Assembly: GCA_023548195.1 (NCBI GenBank) | Contig: JAJHZJ010000579.1 | Location: forward strand, 2,525,346-2,589,345 | DNA length: 64,000 nt | Reading direction: 5' to 3' | From: Bettongia penicillata ogilbyi | Taxonomy: Eukaryota > Chordata > Mammalia > Diprotodontia > Potoroidae | Shown here: piece after piece, positions 36,020-46,974 of the stretch | Layout of the letters: each line of letters begins with the position of its first letter | Position numbering within the stretch: position 1 is the stretch's first letter | Position numbers and translations under genes: made by a program | The notes under the pieces: generated by a model | Told to the model about the DNA's origin: nothing | What the model saw: the letters and a program-made list of their open reading frames with translations, nothing else | Database searches by the model: none

Positions 36020-37515
36020 AACTTATCTATACAGGTAGCTATAAGCCGTTAGAACTGGAACCCAAGTTTCCTGACTTCTACTACTCCAGATGTGATATGA
36101 TAGGATAGAGTCCAGTGGGATGACAATCTCTCTATTCCTGATCCCTTTCCTCTCAAGGTAGATAAATAGGGAATTGGGACATTTGATAAGAATGCTATTT
36201 ATGCCTTTATCCAAGCACATGATAAAAATGTAAGTAACAAGACAGTAGATCATTCTACTTGAGACTCCCTTGGTTGGCATTAATCTATTAATAGCTCCTT
36301 TTTGTGTATAATCATTTGACTATGTCTAAGCCTACCTAGCTAAGCTATTGTCTGGACTAAACTATTGTGAATTTCTCCATTTTTTTCCTGGGGAAGCAGG
36401 AAAGACTTTGTTTCAATGTTAGGTAAATAAAATCTATAGCAACAATCCTTCAGATAAGGTAATGAGGTTAGTGATGCATGATCTATTCTTGATGATGTAA
36501 TGATGTCTCTTAATGGTCACTGTTTCTGTTTCAGTGTGTTCACAAGTCATCCCTTTAATAGTACCTTCTAGAATTTTGCCAAGAATGGGAGTTAAGTTTA
36601 TTGACATATAGGATAAAAACTCAGCTCTCTTCCCTTTTTCAAAATCATCACATTTGCCTGTCTCCATTCAGTCCTACTGCACCCTTATTCCTCTAGGATC
36701 TTTTAATGATGGCTGACAGTGTCTCAGCAATCATACTGGCCATTCTTGGAATGTAGTTTGTCTGGGTCTATTGCCTTGAACTCATCAAGTATAACTAGAT
36801 GCTCTCTCATTATTTCCTTCCTTGTTCTGTGTTTCGGCTCCCTATTAAATTTTTTTGTATCCTTTTCATTCTAAGGATCATTCTCCTTGGCAGAGAAAAT
36901 GGAAGCAAAGTAAGAATTTAGTAATTGTCCTTTCTCTCTCTTTCACACTTCTTTGATGCTCCTCTTTTACCTAGGATAGCTAAAAAAATCCTTTTCATTG
37001 TTCTTAGCATTTATCCCCAGTTTCAGCTCATTCACCCACTGTTACTTGCCCTTCTTTCATCTTCTATTTGTGTTACTTTGAAATCTAAGTTGGTCTATGA
37101 GTTCCCTGCAATCCCTATCTGTCTCTTTAGACAGCTTTGCCTTTTCTTCCTCATCAGAATTGTTTCTCTCTGTATCTTTAGAACTCTGTTCTTGAAAAAC
37201 TTTCCATCCCTTTTTGATTGACTTCCTCTATAAAACTTTAGGCTACAGGATCCCATCTAACCTTTCTCTGAATCCTTTGAAATCTGCTTTCCTAAAAATC
37301 TGGGGTGTATGTCAATTTATGACCAACTTTTCTGTCTTTCTAACACCATTTTCATCGTTCTTTCTTAATTATCTCATCACAATTGCAAGGTTATCTTTGG
37401 ATATTACTTTCCCTTGCCTCACTGATCTAGAAAACAAAGTATATATAGATAATGATACTCCTTAAGTGATATTTTCTTCTTCACAGATCATGAAAGACTA
37501 AACAAGAAGGAAATT
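36020..37515 (-). pseudogene. Fossil CR1/L3-like LINE (reverse transcriptase part and upstream)
   Basis: The minus strand stays open from 36667 to 36434 and reads SINLTPILGKILE, then RSCITNLITLSEGL. These correspond to the 'pVSLTSvpGKimE' and 'ksCLTNLvafyDgv' stretches of CR1-clade reverse transcriptases. A second frame (36280-36023) reads PTKGVSSRM and FIMCLDKGINSILIK, matching the later 'GVpQGS...FINDLd.GI.S' region. The QG of the motif and the YADD-type catalytic box are not intact. The + strand of 36680-37260 also reads like the complement of upstream CR1 sequence. It cannot make a working enzyme. Confidence 0.65.
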
Positions 37516-37576
37516 AATCCATTAGCAAGCATTTATTAAGCACTTAACAATGGGCTAGGCACTGTGCCAAATGCAA
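37317..37576. repeat. Inverted duplication, left arm
   Basis: The reverse complement of 39227-39484. About 92% of positions match by hand count over some 260 bp. The arm spans the boundary between the CR1-like sequence (to about 37515) and an L2 3' terminus (from about 37522). Confidence 0.88.
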
Positions 37577-37985
37577 AGGATACAAAGAAAGGCAAAAGCA
37601 GACCTTTCTCGCAAGGAGCTTATATCGAAATGGGGGAGACAATATGTTTATTAATAGAAATGTGTTAGATGCATACCAAATAGAAGGAAAGTAACCTAGT
37701 GGGGAAATACAAACAGCTGGGAAGGAAGGAGGGATTAAAAAGGCCACCTAAACTGAATCTTGAAGGAAGCCAGGGATTTTAAGAGGTCTAAGTGAGAAGG
37801 GAGAGCAGTTCCAGGCTCAGGGGCAGACAGAGCAGAGGGGTGTAGATGGGAAATAGACCGTCCTATGTGGGGAAGAGCAAGTTGACCAGCATGGTTAGAA
37901 CACATTACCACAGAGTGTAAGAAGAGGAATAAAGTGTAACAAGACTGAAAATGTTAATAAAGACTGTGTGAAGAGTTTTAATCTG
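37522..37985 (-). mobile_element. L2 LINE 3' region
   Basis: The + strand shows gcatttattaagcacttaac, ggcactgtgccaaatgcaaa, aaggagcttatatcg, tgaaggaagccagggatttt and ggaggg-type spacing typical of L2 read backwards. Confidence 0.8.
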
Positions 37986-38385
37986 TAGTATAAGGTAAAG
38001 AACATTGAATTTGAAAGTCAAATAACCTGGGTTCAAATTTCAACTCTGTTGAGCCTCATTTTTCTCACCTTTAAAATAAATGGGGTTGTACTAAATGATC
38101 AGCAAGATCAGCAAGATGGCCCAGTGGATAAAATGCTGGCCTGGAGTCAGGAAGACTCTTCTTCCTGAGTTCATATCTGGCCTCAGACACTTATTAGCTG
38201 TGTGACCCTGGACAAGTCACTTGTCCCTCTTTGCCACAATTTCTTCATCTGTAATGAGCTGGAGAAGGAAATGGCAAACTAGTATCTTTGCCAAGAAAAC
38301 CCGCAATGGGATCACAAAAAGTCAGATAAAACTGAACAGTAAAAACTCAACAATCTTTGTGGTCTCTGTAGCTCTAAAATGCTGT
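37985..38385 (+). mobile_element. MIR-like SINE, split by a younger SINE
   Basis: The first part (acctgggttcaaatttcaac, ttttctcacctttaaaataa) ends near 38100. Its tail (gtctctgtagctctaaaatg) resumes at about 38360. The interruption is the SINE at 38105-38345. Confidence 0.75.
38105..38345 (+). mobile_element. Marsupial tRNA-derived SINE, nested
   Basis: It shows gatggcccagtggataaaat, gcctcagacacttattagct, gaaggaaatggcaaact and gtatctttgccaagaaaacc. Confidence 0.88.
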
Positions 38386-38784
38386 GATTCTGAAGTTTCC
38401 CTGACAGGGGAAGTTGTTGTATGTTACAATAAGTGATTAAAATGGGAGGTTGCAGATAGCTTTTTTCTCTTAGAGGCACCAAATAATAAGATAGATTGTT
38501 CTCTGTCTGGTACTAAGGGAGAAGAGCCCATACCCTACTACAGTGACACTTCCTGTCAGAGTTATAGCTAGTTTTAAGAACTGTGTGGTCCAGAACCTAC
38601 TGCTGGTGTCTCATAAATATTTTTTAAAAAGGATAACCCAATGATCTTTCACTCATGTGACAAGCATTTAATAGATGATTGCCAAAGGACTGTTTCAAGT
38701 AGGGAATGGAGAGACAGAATACAAAAGACCTAATCTCTAGTCCTAGAGTAGAGATTTTAGGTTGGAGTCTAATGAGAGGAGATA

Positions 38785-39000
38785 TTTAGAGAAAGATCAT
38801 GGACTTAGAGCTTGGAGGGACCTTAAAGACTTTTGAGTCCAATTACCTCATTTTGCAAATGAGGCCCATAGCAATTAAATGACTACCTCAAAGTCTCATA
38901 GCTCTAAGTGTCTAGGGGCAAGATCCAAACCTAGGTTTTCCTGATTTCCAGTTCAGTGCTGAATGCACTGTGCCACTTAGCTGGATGGTGCAACAAATCA
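38785..39000 (-). mobile_element. MIR-like SINE
   Basis: The + strand shows acttagagcttggagggacc, ttttgcaaatgaggcccata, aaacctaggttttcctgatt and gcactgtgccacttagctgg. Confidence 0.8.
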
Positions 39001-39144
39001 ACCGAGAGTTTTGAAGTTTATGTCTAGGAGTTGGACTAGGTAAGCTAGTCAATAGAAAATATCTGTAGATTTTTGAAAAGGACGGGGATGTGATGCATAC
39101 AATTAAATGCATCACACATAACAGGCTCTCCTCTGTCAGACATG

Positions 39145-39225
39145 AATAAAAAGCCCAGTGGATAGAGTGTTGAGCCTGAAATCAGAACGACCTGAGTTTA
39201 GATCCTGCCTCAGCTACTTTACTTA
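39145..39225 (+). mobile_element. SINE head fragment
   Basis: It shows agcccagtggatagagtgtt and gacctgagtttagatcctgc. It is cut off where the right arm of the inverted duplication begins. Confidence 0.75.
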
Positions 39226-39226
39226 G

Positions 39227-39484
39227 CATTTGGCACAGTGCCTATCCCATTGTTAAGTGCTTAATAAATGCTTGCTAATGGATTGCTCGCCTTCTGGTTT
39301 GGTTTTTCATGATCTGTGAAGAAAAAAATATCACTTAAAGAGTATCATTATCTATCTATACTTTGTTTTCTAGATCAATGAGGCAAGGGAAAGTAACATC
39401 CAAAGATAACCTAGCAATTGTGATGAGATAATTAAGAAAGAACTATAAAAATGGTGTTAGAAAGACAGGAAAGTTGGTCATAAA
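39227..39484. repeat. Inverted duplication, right arm
   Basis: Partner of 37317-37576 in opposite orientation. It holds an L2 3' terminus (39227-39285, tgcttaataaatgcttgcta) joined to the same CR1-like sequence. The outer and inner ends of the similarity are abrupt. Confidence 0.88.
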
Positions 39485-39899
39485 AGATGGGTAATGCCTT
39501 CTTCAGAAGAGTGAGGGAAACACAAAAAAATGGCCTCGATCACACAAAGTTCTGAGATTCAGAGTTTGAGGCTTGTCTCCTGAGAGAAAGGAATATTGTA
39601 TAATTTGGGATTGACCAAGACCCAGTAGGAGCAGTGGGGACTGAACGACCAGTGTTACAGAGAGAATGTGGTTCCTGCCTTCAAGGAATTTTTGGGCAAT
39701 TAGTTACCAACCCAGCTGAAATACAGCAGTGCCTAAGTACATTTGAGATTTACAGAACAAATCATTAAGTGAATATGGTGTTTCAGGAAATCAAAGCAGC
39801 AAGCATACACACTATCCTCAGCTGACTTGAGAGGGTATTTTACGTTAATCTGGCATAGTACCGTATATGCAGTATTTACCTGCTAAGTTCTTTAGAATT

Positions 39900-40024
39900 G
39901 AATAGAATTTTCATTTGTGTCTTAGAAAGACTTTGATAGGTAGTTACCGCAGGGACTATTAGAACCTTTTGACAAATAGAGAAACTGAGGCTCAGAGAGG
40001 TTCCATGACCCATGATCTCACAGC
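39900..40024 (-). mobile_element. MIR-like SINE fragment
   Basis: The + strand shows agaaactgaggctcagagag and catgatctcacag, cut off at the start of repeat X. Confidence 0.65.
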
Positions 40025-40225
40025 ACATGCCCATTAATCACAGAAGGACCTCAGCTATCCATTAAAATATACCCTGGACTTAGAAATAGCTCATTAGCAT
40101 CTAGTTTTTCAGTTACTTGTATAGAAAAGACAATTTTATTTCTTTAAAAATAATCTCTAATTTTTCTCTAATTCAGATTGTAATTCAGCCCCAAATATTT
40201 TGAATTAATGAGGTGCCAATATATT
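40025..40225. repeat. Direct repeat X, copy 1
   Basis: A 201-bp segment that aligns end to end with 42062-42262 in the same orientation, about 80% identical by eye. Best conserved are ttaatcacagaag, ggacttagaaat and gaattaatgaggtgccaat. It abuts a SINE on the left and a CR1 fragment on the right. Confidence 0.85.
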
Positions 40226-40315
40226 TAGGAACAACTTCCTAACCATTAGAGCTATCTCCAAATGGAATGGGGTGTGTTGGAAAGTACGAGTTTTCTTGTA
40301 ATTGAAGTAGTATTT
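40226..40315 (+). mobile_element. CR1/L3-type LINE fragment
   Basis: It carries acttcctaaccattagagct and aaatggaatggg, and closely resembles 41527-41610. Confidence 0.65.
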
Positions 40316-40749
40316 GAACTCAGGTATTCCTGTACAAGTACAATATTTAAATCTAGCTAGTTAATATAATCTTTGATTTTAAGAAAAGCTAGCCAGATGT
40401 GTCCTAGTAAACAAAAGTTGCATGTTTAGGGTTTGGTTTGTTTAAGTAGGTATTTAAAAAAAAGATAGGAGATGGGTGACAATTACTACCATATGTTTAG
40501 GAAGAGAATATCTGAGATGGTTAAAGCTCAGGAATAGTTTTCTTTCTATGAGAACAGTATGTTGCATTCCCTGTGGTGTGTGGAAAACCTGGCGTGTGCC
40601 TCATGCAAAAATCCTTCTTTAGCCAATCCCATCAGCATTTTTTAAGTTCCAGATAAAGTTTATTAATTCAAATGCATAGGTTTGAAAGAAATATCAGAGG
40701 TCATTTCAGTCCAAGTTCTTCCCTTTATAGGCCTGTTCATGTGAAGTGA

Positions 40750-40862
40750 CTTGATCATAAGCTCCTTGAGGGCAGGGATTGTCTTTTTTTAATACTTGCT
40801 TCTGCACTTAGCACAGTGCCTGTCATACAGTAGGCACTTAATAAATGTTTATTGATTGATTG
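40750..40862 (+). mobile_element. L2 LINE 3' end
   Basis: ataagctccttgagggcagg, cttagcacagtgcctgtcat and ggcacttaataaatgtttat are a well preserved terminus, followed by a short (attg)n tail. Confidence 0.88.
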
Positions 40863-40864
40863 AT

Positions 40865-41110
40865 CACAGACCATAAGAGTCTAGAAGGGACCTTAAAGAT
40901 ATAGTCCATCTTCCTCATTTCGCAGGTGATAAAGCAGAGACCCAGCTCAGTGAGATTTTTTGCCCATGATCACAAGGCTGTACTTAGCGGAACTGGAATT
41001 TGAACTAAGGTCCTCTCGCTCCAAATCCCTGTGTTTTTTCAGCTCTAGCGTGCTATTGCCCAAGGTCACACAGGACTGAGGTTTGCAGCTCTGGTCTTCC
41101 GATTTCAAAT
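40865..41110 (-). mobile_element. MIR-like SINE fragments
   Basis: The + strand shows gtctagaagggaccttaaag, tggaatttgaactaaggtcc and a second core scrap, gcccaaggtcacacagg. Confidence 0.7.
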
Positions 41111-41214
41111 AGAGTGTTCCTTCTATTACAGTGCAAATTAACGTCTACAACTAGTCCTTTTGCACTGATCTCAGAGCTTTAATTAGGGATATTTATACCT
41201 GGCCCTAAAATATT

Positions 41215-41402
41215 AGCAGGGTAAGCATGGAGTACTTATGACTTGCCCAAGGTCACAGTACACCACAGAGCTGGGGTTTGAACCCAAACCCTTTGCCTCA
41301 GTCTCTAGTATAATATAATTTTGTTTTGTTTTACAGACAAAGAAATTGAGAGATGAAGAAATTTGCCCAATGTCACATAGCTAGTAAGTGGCAAAGTCAG
41401 GA
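41215..41402 (-). mobile_element. MIR-like SINE fragments
   Basis: Two + strand core patches, gacttgcccaaggtcacagt (41240) and tcacatagctagtaagtggc (41374), separated by a T-rich run. Confidence 0.65.
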
Positions 41403-41424
41403 TAATAATTGTCTTGGAGTATTT

Positions 41425-41720
41425 GAAAGATTGTCACGTAAAAAAAGTCTTGTTCTGCTTGGCACCAAAGGATAGAATCAGGAGCAGGGAGAAGTTGCAG
41501 AGAGTCTGGTTTAGGCTTGAGGTAAGGAAGAACTTCATAACCATTAGAGCTATCCCCAGATGGAATGGGCAGTGTTGGGAAGTAAGAAGTTTCATGTAAT
41601 TGGAATTCTTTAGTCAAGCCTGGATGAACACTTGTGCTTTGGGGTGGTAGTGGGGCGGGGGATTCTTAGCCAAGTGTGGGCTGAGCTAGGTGTTCTTTGA
41701 GTTCCTGAGATTCTGAGGGG
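41425..41720 (+). mobile_element. CR1/L3-type LINE 3' end
   Basis: It shows taaggaagaacttcataacc, attagagctatccccagatg, gcctggatgaacacttgtgc, gctgagctaggtgttctttg and gagttcctgagattctgag, the CR1/L3 3' signature in order. Confidence 0.75.
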
Positions 41721-42061
41721 ACTTCTATATAGTGGAGACATGGGAGGAGCACTTTAATGGAGAAATGAGATGAGAGCTTTTAAAGGGGAGGAGATGAATA
41801 AGGCTAGCAACAAGATGCCCATGCTGTGAAGTTGAAATTGAAAAGACAAGTAACAGGGATTGGGGAGTCAGAATGGAGGAAACGGGTGAGCCAATCCTTT
41901 TAGCTCAGAGGCTCTCCCCAGGGATGCCTCTCTCTTGATGTGGGCACCCCCAGGAGAAGCCTGATAAGCTCATTCCTAGTTACTGTTCTGAGTGGCGAGC
42001 AGTTTATCTTTGCTGCCTATGAAAAGCAAATGGACAAAACTTAAGCACATTAATTGTTTAC

Positions 42062-42262
42062 ATATGCCCGTTAATCACAGAAGAACCTCAGCTATTCATT
42101 AAAGTAGGTCTTGGACTTAGAAATGGCTCGTTAGCAGTTAGTTTCCAGTTACTTGTGTGTTAAAAGACATGTATTCCTTTAAAAATATCTCTCTCTGACT
42201 TTTCTCCAATTCAGTTGTCATTCAATCCCAATTAATTTGAATTAATGAGGTGCCAATATATT
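42062..42262. repeat. Direct repeat X, copy 2
   Basis: Partner of 40025-40225, offset by 2,037 bp, the same length. Its flanks (41730-42060 and 42265-42545) are repeat-free, so this looks like the original location. Confidence 0.85.
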
Positions 42263-42954
42263 GAATTGTTTGTCTAAATTCCCTAAGTTCACCATTTTTC
42301 TGCCTACCCTCCGTTTCCCCCACCTCCGCTCTCTCCTCTGTTGTTCTGAGAAGGGCAGGTGTGGGTGAGCTCCAGGGGCCCTTGAGGTCACCCTGATGGG
42401 AAAAAGCAAAGACCTCTTGACTGAGGATGCAACGTCAGATTCTTTAAAAAGGATTTGGCTAAGCAGTTTGCAAGCCAGCGGAGGGGCCCGCAGACAGTGC
42501 CACAACTGAGCTCATTACCATGTCAGCCTCCTACGCTATCATACTGTGAGATTTGGCTGCTGTCTAACAGGTGACCCAAGGCCTGACTCTGTTTGCCTTT
42601 TCTCAGCTGCCCTGGAAGAACACCAACGCCAGGATGTCATTGAATTTCCATTTCTAAAAACTCAGTTGAAATTTTCTTTTGTTTTTTACATCACCTTCAT
42701 TTTCAAACATGACCCTCTCCCCTACCTTCAACTGTTCCCTGTAACAAAGGATAAAAAGAGGGGGAATGGGAAAGACAGTTCAGCAAAATCTAAGATATCA
42801 ACTGAACCTAACAGAGTATGCAATGTTCCATACCTCATCTCTTCGAAGAGGAAAGAGAAGTATATTTTCTTTTTTTCTACAATATTCAACTTTGTGAAAT
42901 ATTCACCTTTGTGAGACCTCTTTCTCTTGCCAGATTCTCTAATCTGAGGAAATA

Positions 42955-43165
42955 CACTGGAAAGAATACCATATTTGGAGTCAGAGGCCTGGTCCAAGTC
43001 TTCAACTGCCACTGGCTGGTTGTGTGATCTTGGGTTCTAGTTCTAGCTCTGTGTAACTGGGGTGGCAGACTCTGAGCAAACATAGAGCCTCAGTTTCCTT
43101 ACCCGTAAAATGAGGGGGTTGGACTTGGCATTTTCCAGGTTTTCTTCTAGCCTAACATTCTGTTG
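42955..43165 (+). mobile_element. MIR-like SINE
   Basis: It shows atttggagtcagaggcctgg, ggttgtgtgatcttgggttc and gcctcagtttccttacccgt, with a tttccaggttttcttctag tail. Confidence 0.8.
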
Positions 43166-43401
43166 GATTCACCTAGCCACAGGACTGTGATGAGGTTCAG
43201 GACCTTATTCTCCTTTCACCTGAACCATTAAACTAACCTTCTAACTGGTTTCCCTGACTCAAGTTTCTTCCTACTTCACTTTCCACAAAGTTTCCAAGGT
43301 GGTTTCTCCAAAGTGTAGATCTGATCACGTTTCTCCTCTGATCAGTTAGCTTCTGTAGCTTCTCATTACCTGCAAAATCCAACATAAAGTCCTTTGTTAG
43401 G

Positions 43402-43671
43402 CAGTTTGTGGTTGCTGTCCCATCATTTTCAGTTATGTCCAGCTCTTCATGATCCCATTTGGGGTTTTCTTGATAATTACTGGAGTGGATTGCCATTTCC
43501 TTCTCCAGCTCATTTTACAGACAAGGAAATTGGAACAAATGAAATGAGGTTAAATGACTTGCCCAGGGTCACTCAGCTAGTAAATGTCTGAGGCTAGATT
43601 TGATCTCAGGAAGATGAGTCTTCCCAGCTCCAGGCTGGCACCCCATCCATTGAGCCCCCTAGTTTCCCTAT
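43402..43671 (-). mobile_element. Marsupial tRNA-derived SINE inserted in L2
   Basis: The + strand shows agctcttcatgatcccattt, ttgccatttccttctccagc, gacttgcccagggtcactca and cccatccattgagccccc. It is a full-length reverse copy. Confidence 0.9.
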
Positions 43672-43740
43672 TTGACAGTTAAAGCTTTTGATAACCTGGC
43701 TGCTTGCTACCTTTCCAGTGTTCCTACACCCTATTCTCTG
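43661..43740. repeat. Short direct duplication, copy 1
   Basis: Aligns without gaps to 44259-44338, with 67 of 80 positions identical. It crosses the SINE/L2 boundary. Confidence 0.8.
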
Positions 43741-44258
43741 CCAAACATTCTGTTCCAGTGATAGCAGCCTGAACGTGATCCTCTGCTTCCTGACTCTGTT
43801 TCTCGTACTAACCATCCCCCATATTTGGATTGTACTCCTTCATCTCAGTCTCCTAGTTTCTCTGACTTTCTTCAAGACACCTCAAATCCCATTTACTTCA
43901 AGAGACCTTTCTCAGTTTCTCTGGGCTCCAAATTCCTCTGCTTCTGAGGATGCTTTCCATCTGCTATGTATATGTACAAAGTACCTTCTATCTATCTAGT
44001 CGTTTACGTTTTGTCTCTCTCATTACAATGGAAACCCTTTGAGGGCAGAAACGGCGTTTTTCCCTTTCTTGGTAGCCCCAGCACTTAGAATGGTGCTTGA
44101 TATATAGTCAACAACTGTTAAAGCCTGTTGATTGCTTGGCTGACTGACTGATGGCCTGATATTCTGGATCTGTGGTCAGGCAGATAAATGAAAGGAAGAC
44201 TGCTGTGGATTTATGTGCTAGGTTAGAATATTTTTTCCTCCCTCCCTCCCTACCCTCC

Positions 44259-44338
44259 AGCTTCCCTATTAGGCAGTTAGAGCATTTGATAAGCTGGCCA
44301 TTTGCTACCTTTCCAGCGTTCCTATACCTTGTTCTCTG
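44259..44338. repeat. Short direct duplication, copy 2
   Basis: Partner of 43661-43740, 598 bp downstream in the same orientation. Confidence 0.8.
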
Positions 44339-44544
44339 TTTAAAAGCAGACTAATTGTCTGACTGAGGTCTCTATGCCCATGCTCTGGAGCAGTGTTCAA
44401 CAAGGACCCAATATATGTTTTTTTCCTACCCATTTCTCAGATGGGTAGAGAAACTTTGAGACTAGAGTCTGTAATGATTGACAACTTGAAAAGAACAGTT
44501 CCCCTCATCAATTTTGTCATTGCGTGAGTGTGTAAAGATGGCAC

Positions 44545-44960
44545 AGTATCCTAGAATATTAAATCCTGAACTTTAGAGATCATAAGTCCAACTCCTTTAC
44601 TTTATGGAGGCAATAATTGTGACCAAGTTAAATGGCTTGTTAGAGTCACATACTATGACTAGATCCCAGGTGTTTTGAAACTCAGTGCAATGTTCTATCC
44701 ATTATACTATCATGCCCCTTTTAGATAGAAGAATGATGAACACTCCTCTTTCCTGTATTATAGGCAAGCACATAGTCTCTAGGAGGCAAGAAAGGGACAT
44801 TATTAAAAATATAAATGTAGAATTGGAAGGGATCTTAAATTTAATCGTATCCATCACTACTACCCATCTACACAATTTACAGATGAGGAAACTCAGACTG
44901 ACCCAGTGTCACACAGGAAAGGAGTGTCTGAGCTAGGATCAAACTCAGGTTCTCTGACTG
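44545..44960 (-). mobile_element. Two MIR-like SINEs in tandem
   Basis: The + strand shows one core ending in tctatccattatactatcat (44695-44714). A second core has gaattggaagggatcttaaa, tacagatgaggaaactcaga and gatcaaactcaggttctctg (44820-44960). Confidence 0.75.
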
Positions 44961-44964
44961 AGAC

Positions 44965-45890
44965 TCAATGTGCTTTCCTCTCCAGAAATTTTTTTTTGGC
45001 AATATCTTGAATATACGTGGTAGTGTAAAATGAGTTCAAATATTGTTCTTAGCCATCAGGAAGGTAACTCAGAACCTCTAGATGCATAGACCTTGCGGGA
45101 GACGTCAGAGAAAATATGATCTGACAGAATGACATAACACATGCTGACAAGCTATATAAACACGTCTAGCCATAAGATATTAATAATGAGGATGTAAGTA
45201 CAGAGGCATTGTTGCCAAAGTTACCCCCAGAGCAAGGGCAGGACTAGGCATCTCTGAGCCAATAGCCAGTGGTGGGCATTGTTCCATGCCCTGACCTCTA
45301 AGAGAAACAACAGCATTCCCTTCTTGTCTTTCATTCCCCATCCCCAGGCCCACATCCCAGTTGGCCTGGCCCATCTGAGAGGGCTAGGTCAGCTTCTTGC
45401 TCCCTGCCCTCTCAAGGGGCAAGGATGTGTCCCTATTTGGCAGGAGTGACTGACTGAGGGGTGGGAAGCTGCCATTGTGGAAGGCCTGGGGAAAGGCTCT
45501 AGGGGGCTAATGACTGTGGTCACAGATGAGAGCAAGGAGGAAGGAGGGGTAGAGGCAACAGCTGCTGTGGGTGCACCTCCTCCAGCTCTGAGCTTGGGGC
45601 TTCTGGCCCATCTTGAAGCCAGAGGGAGGGTCCTCTAGAGAGGGATGGATTTGCTATCCTGGGTGACCTCAAGAGGGGATAATAGAATAAGTAACAAAGC
45701 AAAGCTGCTACTCCGAGAGCACAGATAATTACGTGACACTGTTCATGAAAGACCTTTCTTTCTCACTCTGTGCCTGGGTATACATCCCCCCTTGTGCAAA
45801 CAGATGTCTCTGGAATAATCAATTCATGTTTGGCCTGACCACTCTAATATTTTTGTGGGCATTTATAAATTTAGTTCTTGAATTCAATAA
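44965..45890. other. Stretch without assigned elements, partly GC-richer
   Basis: 45200-45700 is noticeably richer in G and C than its surroundings, but CpG is sparse. No exon, promoter or repeat can be supported. Confidence 0.4.
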
Positions 45891-45894
45891 CAAA

Positions 45895-46036
45895 TTCAAG
45901 GCAGCAAACATTTATTAAGCACCTACTATTTGCAAGGTACTACAAAGATGACACTGGCAGATCCTGTCTTTGACGACCTTATGTTCTCCTGGGGTGGGTG
46001 GGATGGGATACAAAAACCCATGCAACTAAGTAAATA

Positions 46037-46112
<76 letters not shown>

Positions 46113-46970
46113 AGGGAGAAAGGGAGAGAGAGAGGAAGAGAGAGAGGAAGAGAGAATGTACGAAGGGGAGGAATGTGAAATGACTAGAAAGCCAGTTGGG
46201 AACCAGTGTAGGAGCTCAAATGTCAGGCAGAGGAATATATATATTTTAAACCTAGAGGCAAAAAAGAACCACTGAAGATTTTTTAGTATGGGTGCAAAAG
46301 ATATTCAGAAGTCAGCATGGACTAGCGTAGGAGAGCCTCTTGTTAAATTCTCAATGTGAGCATTTACACCTTGGAAATCAGCAAAACTACAAATCAGGGT
46401 TCGATTTATGGTTCTGACTGTTCCTAAGTAAGTGATGGAGACAATGATAATAATAGGGATTAAACTTAAAGTGTATTGTGCTTACATCCTCCTTTTCAGA
46501 GCTGTTAACAGCATACCTCTGTGTGGTGCTGACACAGTAAGATTTGCGTGCTAGGACTGTCAGTGTGGTGTCTAAGTGGAGGATGGACTGGGGAGGGTAG
46601 AAACTTGAGGAAGCAAGCAAGACGAAGTAGTAGACCCTTCTGATAGTATGGATGAGAGATGATGAATGCCTGAACTAGAGAGATGACTACGTGAGTGGAG
46701 AGAATGGGGGAAATGTGAGAGGTATTGATTCTACCTCTACAACAAGGTAGATAATTGACTGGATATGCGGGGTGAGGTAGGAGTCAGATATGATTCTGTG
46801 GTTGCAAACCTGGGTGATTCAAGGTTGAGAATATCTTCAGCAGACATAGGAATATTGGAAGTGAGATGAGTTTGGGGAAAATATAAGAAATTCTGTTTTG
46901 TAAATGTTTGGTTTGAAATGTCTATAGGATATGGAGATTATAGTAGGCAGTCTATGATGGGAGTACTTTT
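45895..46970 (-). mobile_element. L2 LINE fragments around a (GA)n tract
   Basis: The + strand begins with aaacatttattaagcaccta, the L2 terminus reversed. After the GA tract it continues with aaagaaccactgaagatttt, gtggaggatggactggggag and aggtattgattctacc. A non-L2 segment lies at about 46320-46540. Confidence 0.65.
46041..46155. repeat. (GA)n microsatellite
   Basis: Uninterrupted (GA)n to about 46109, then imperfect GA/GGA units. Confidence 0.95.
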
Positions 46971-46974
46971 CTCT

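Larger units (their letters stand above)
43205..44130 (+). mobile_element. L2 LINE 3' region, split by a SINE
   Basis: L2 sense sequence (aactggtttccctgactcaa, atccaacataaagtccttt) stops near 43400 and resumes at about 43672 (aaagcttttgataacctggc). It continues through accctttgagggcagaaacg to the terminus gcttgatatatagtcaacaa. Confidence 0.8.

Noticed and set aside
45200..45700. Possible CpG island or exon in a GC-richer patch
   Set aside because: CpG dinucleotides are sparse, and no open frame with splice signals stands out.
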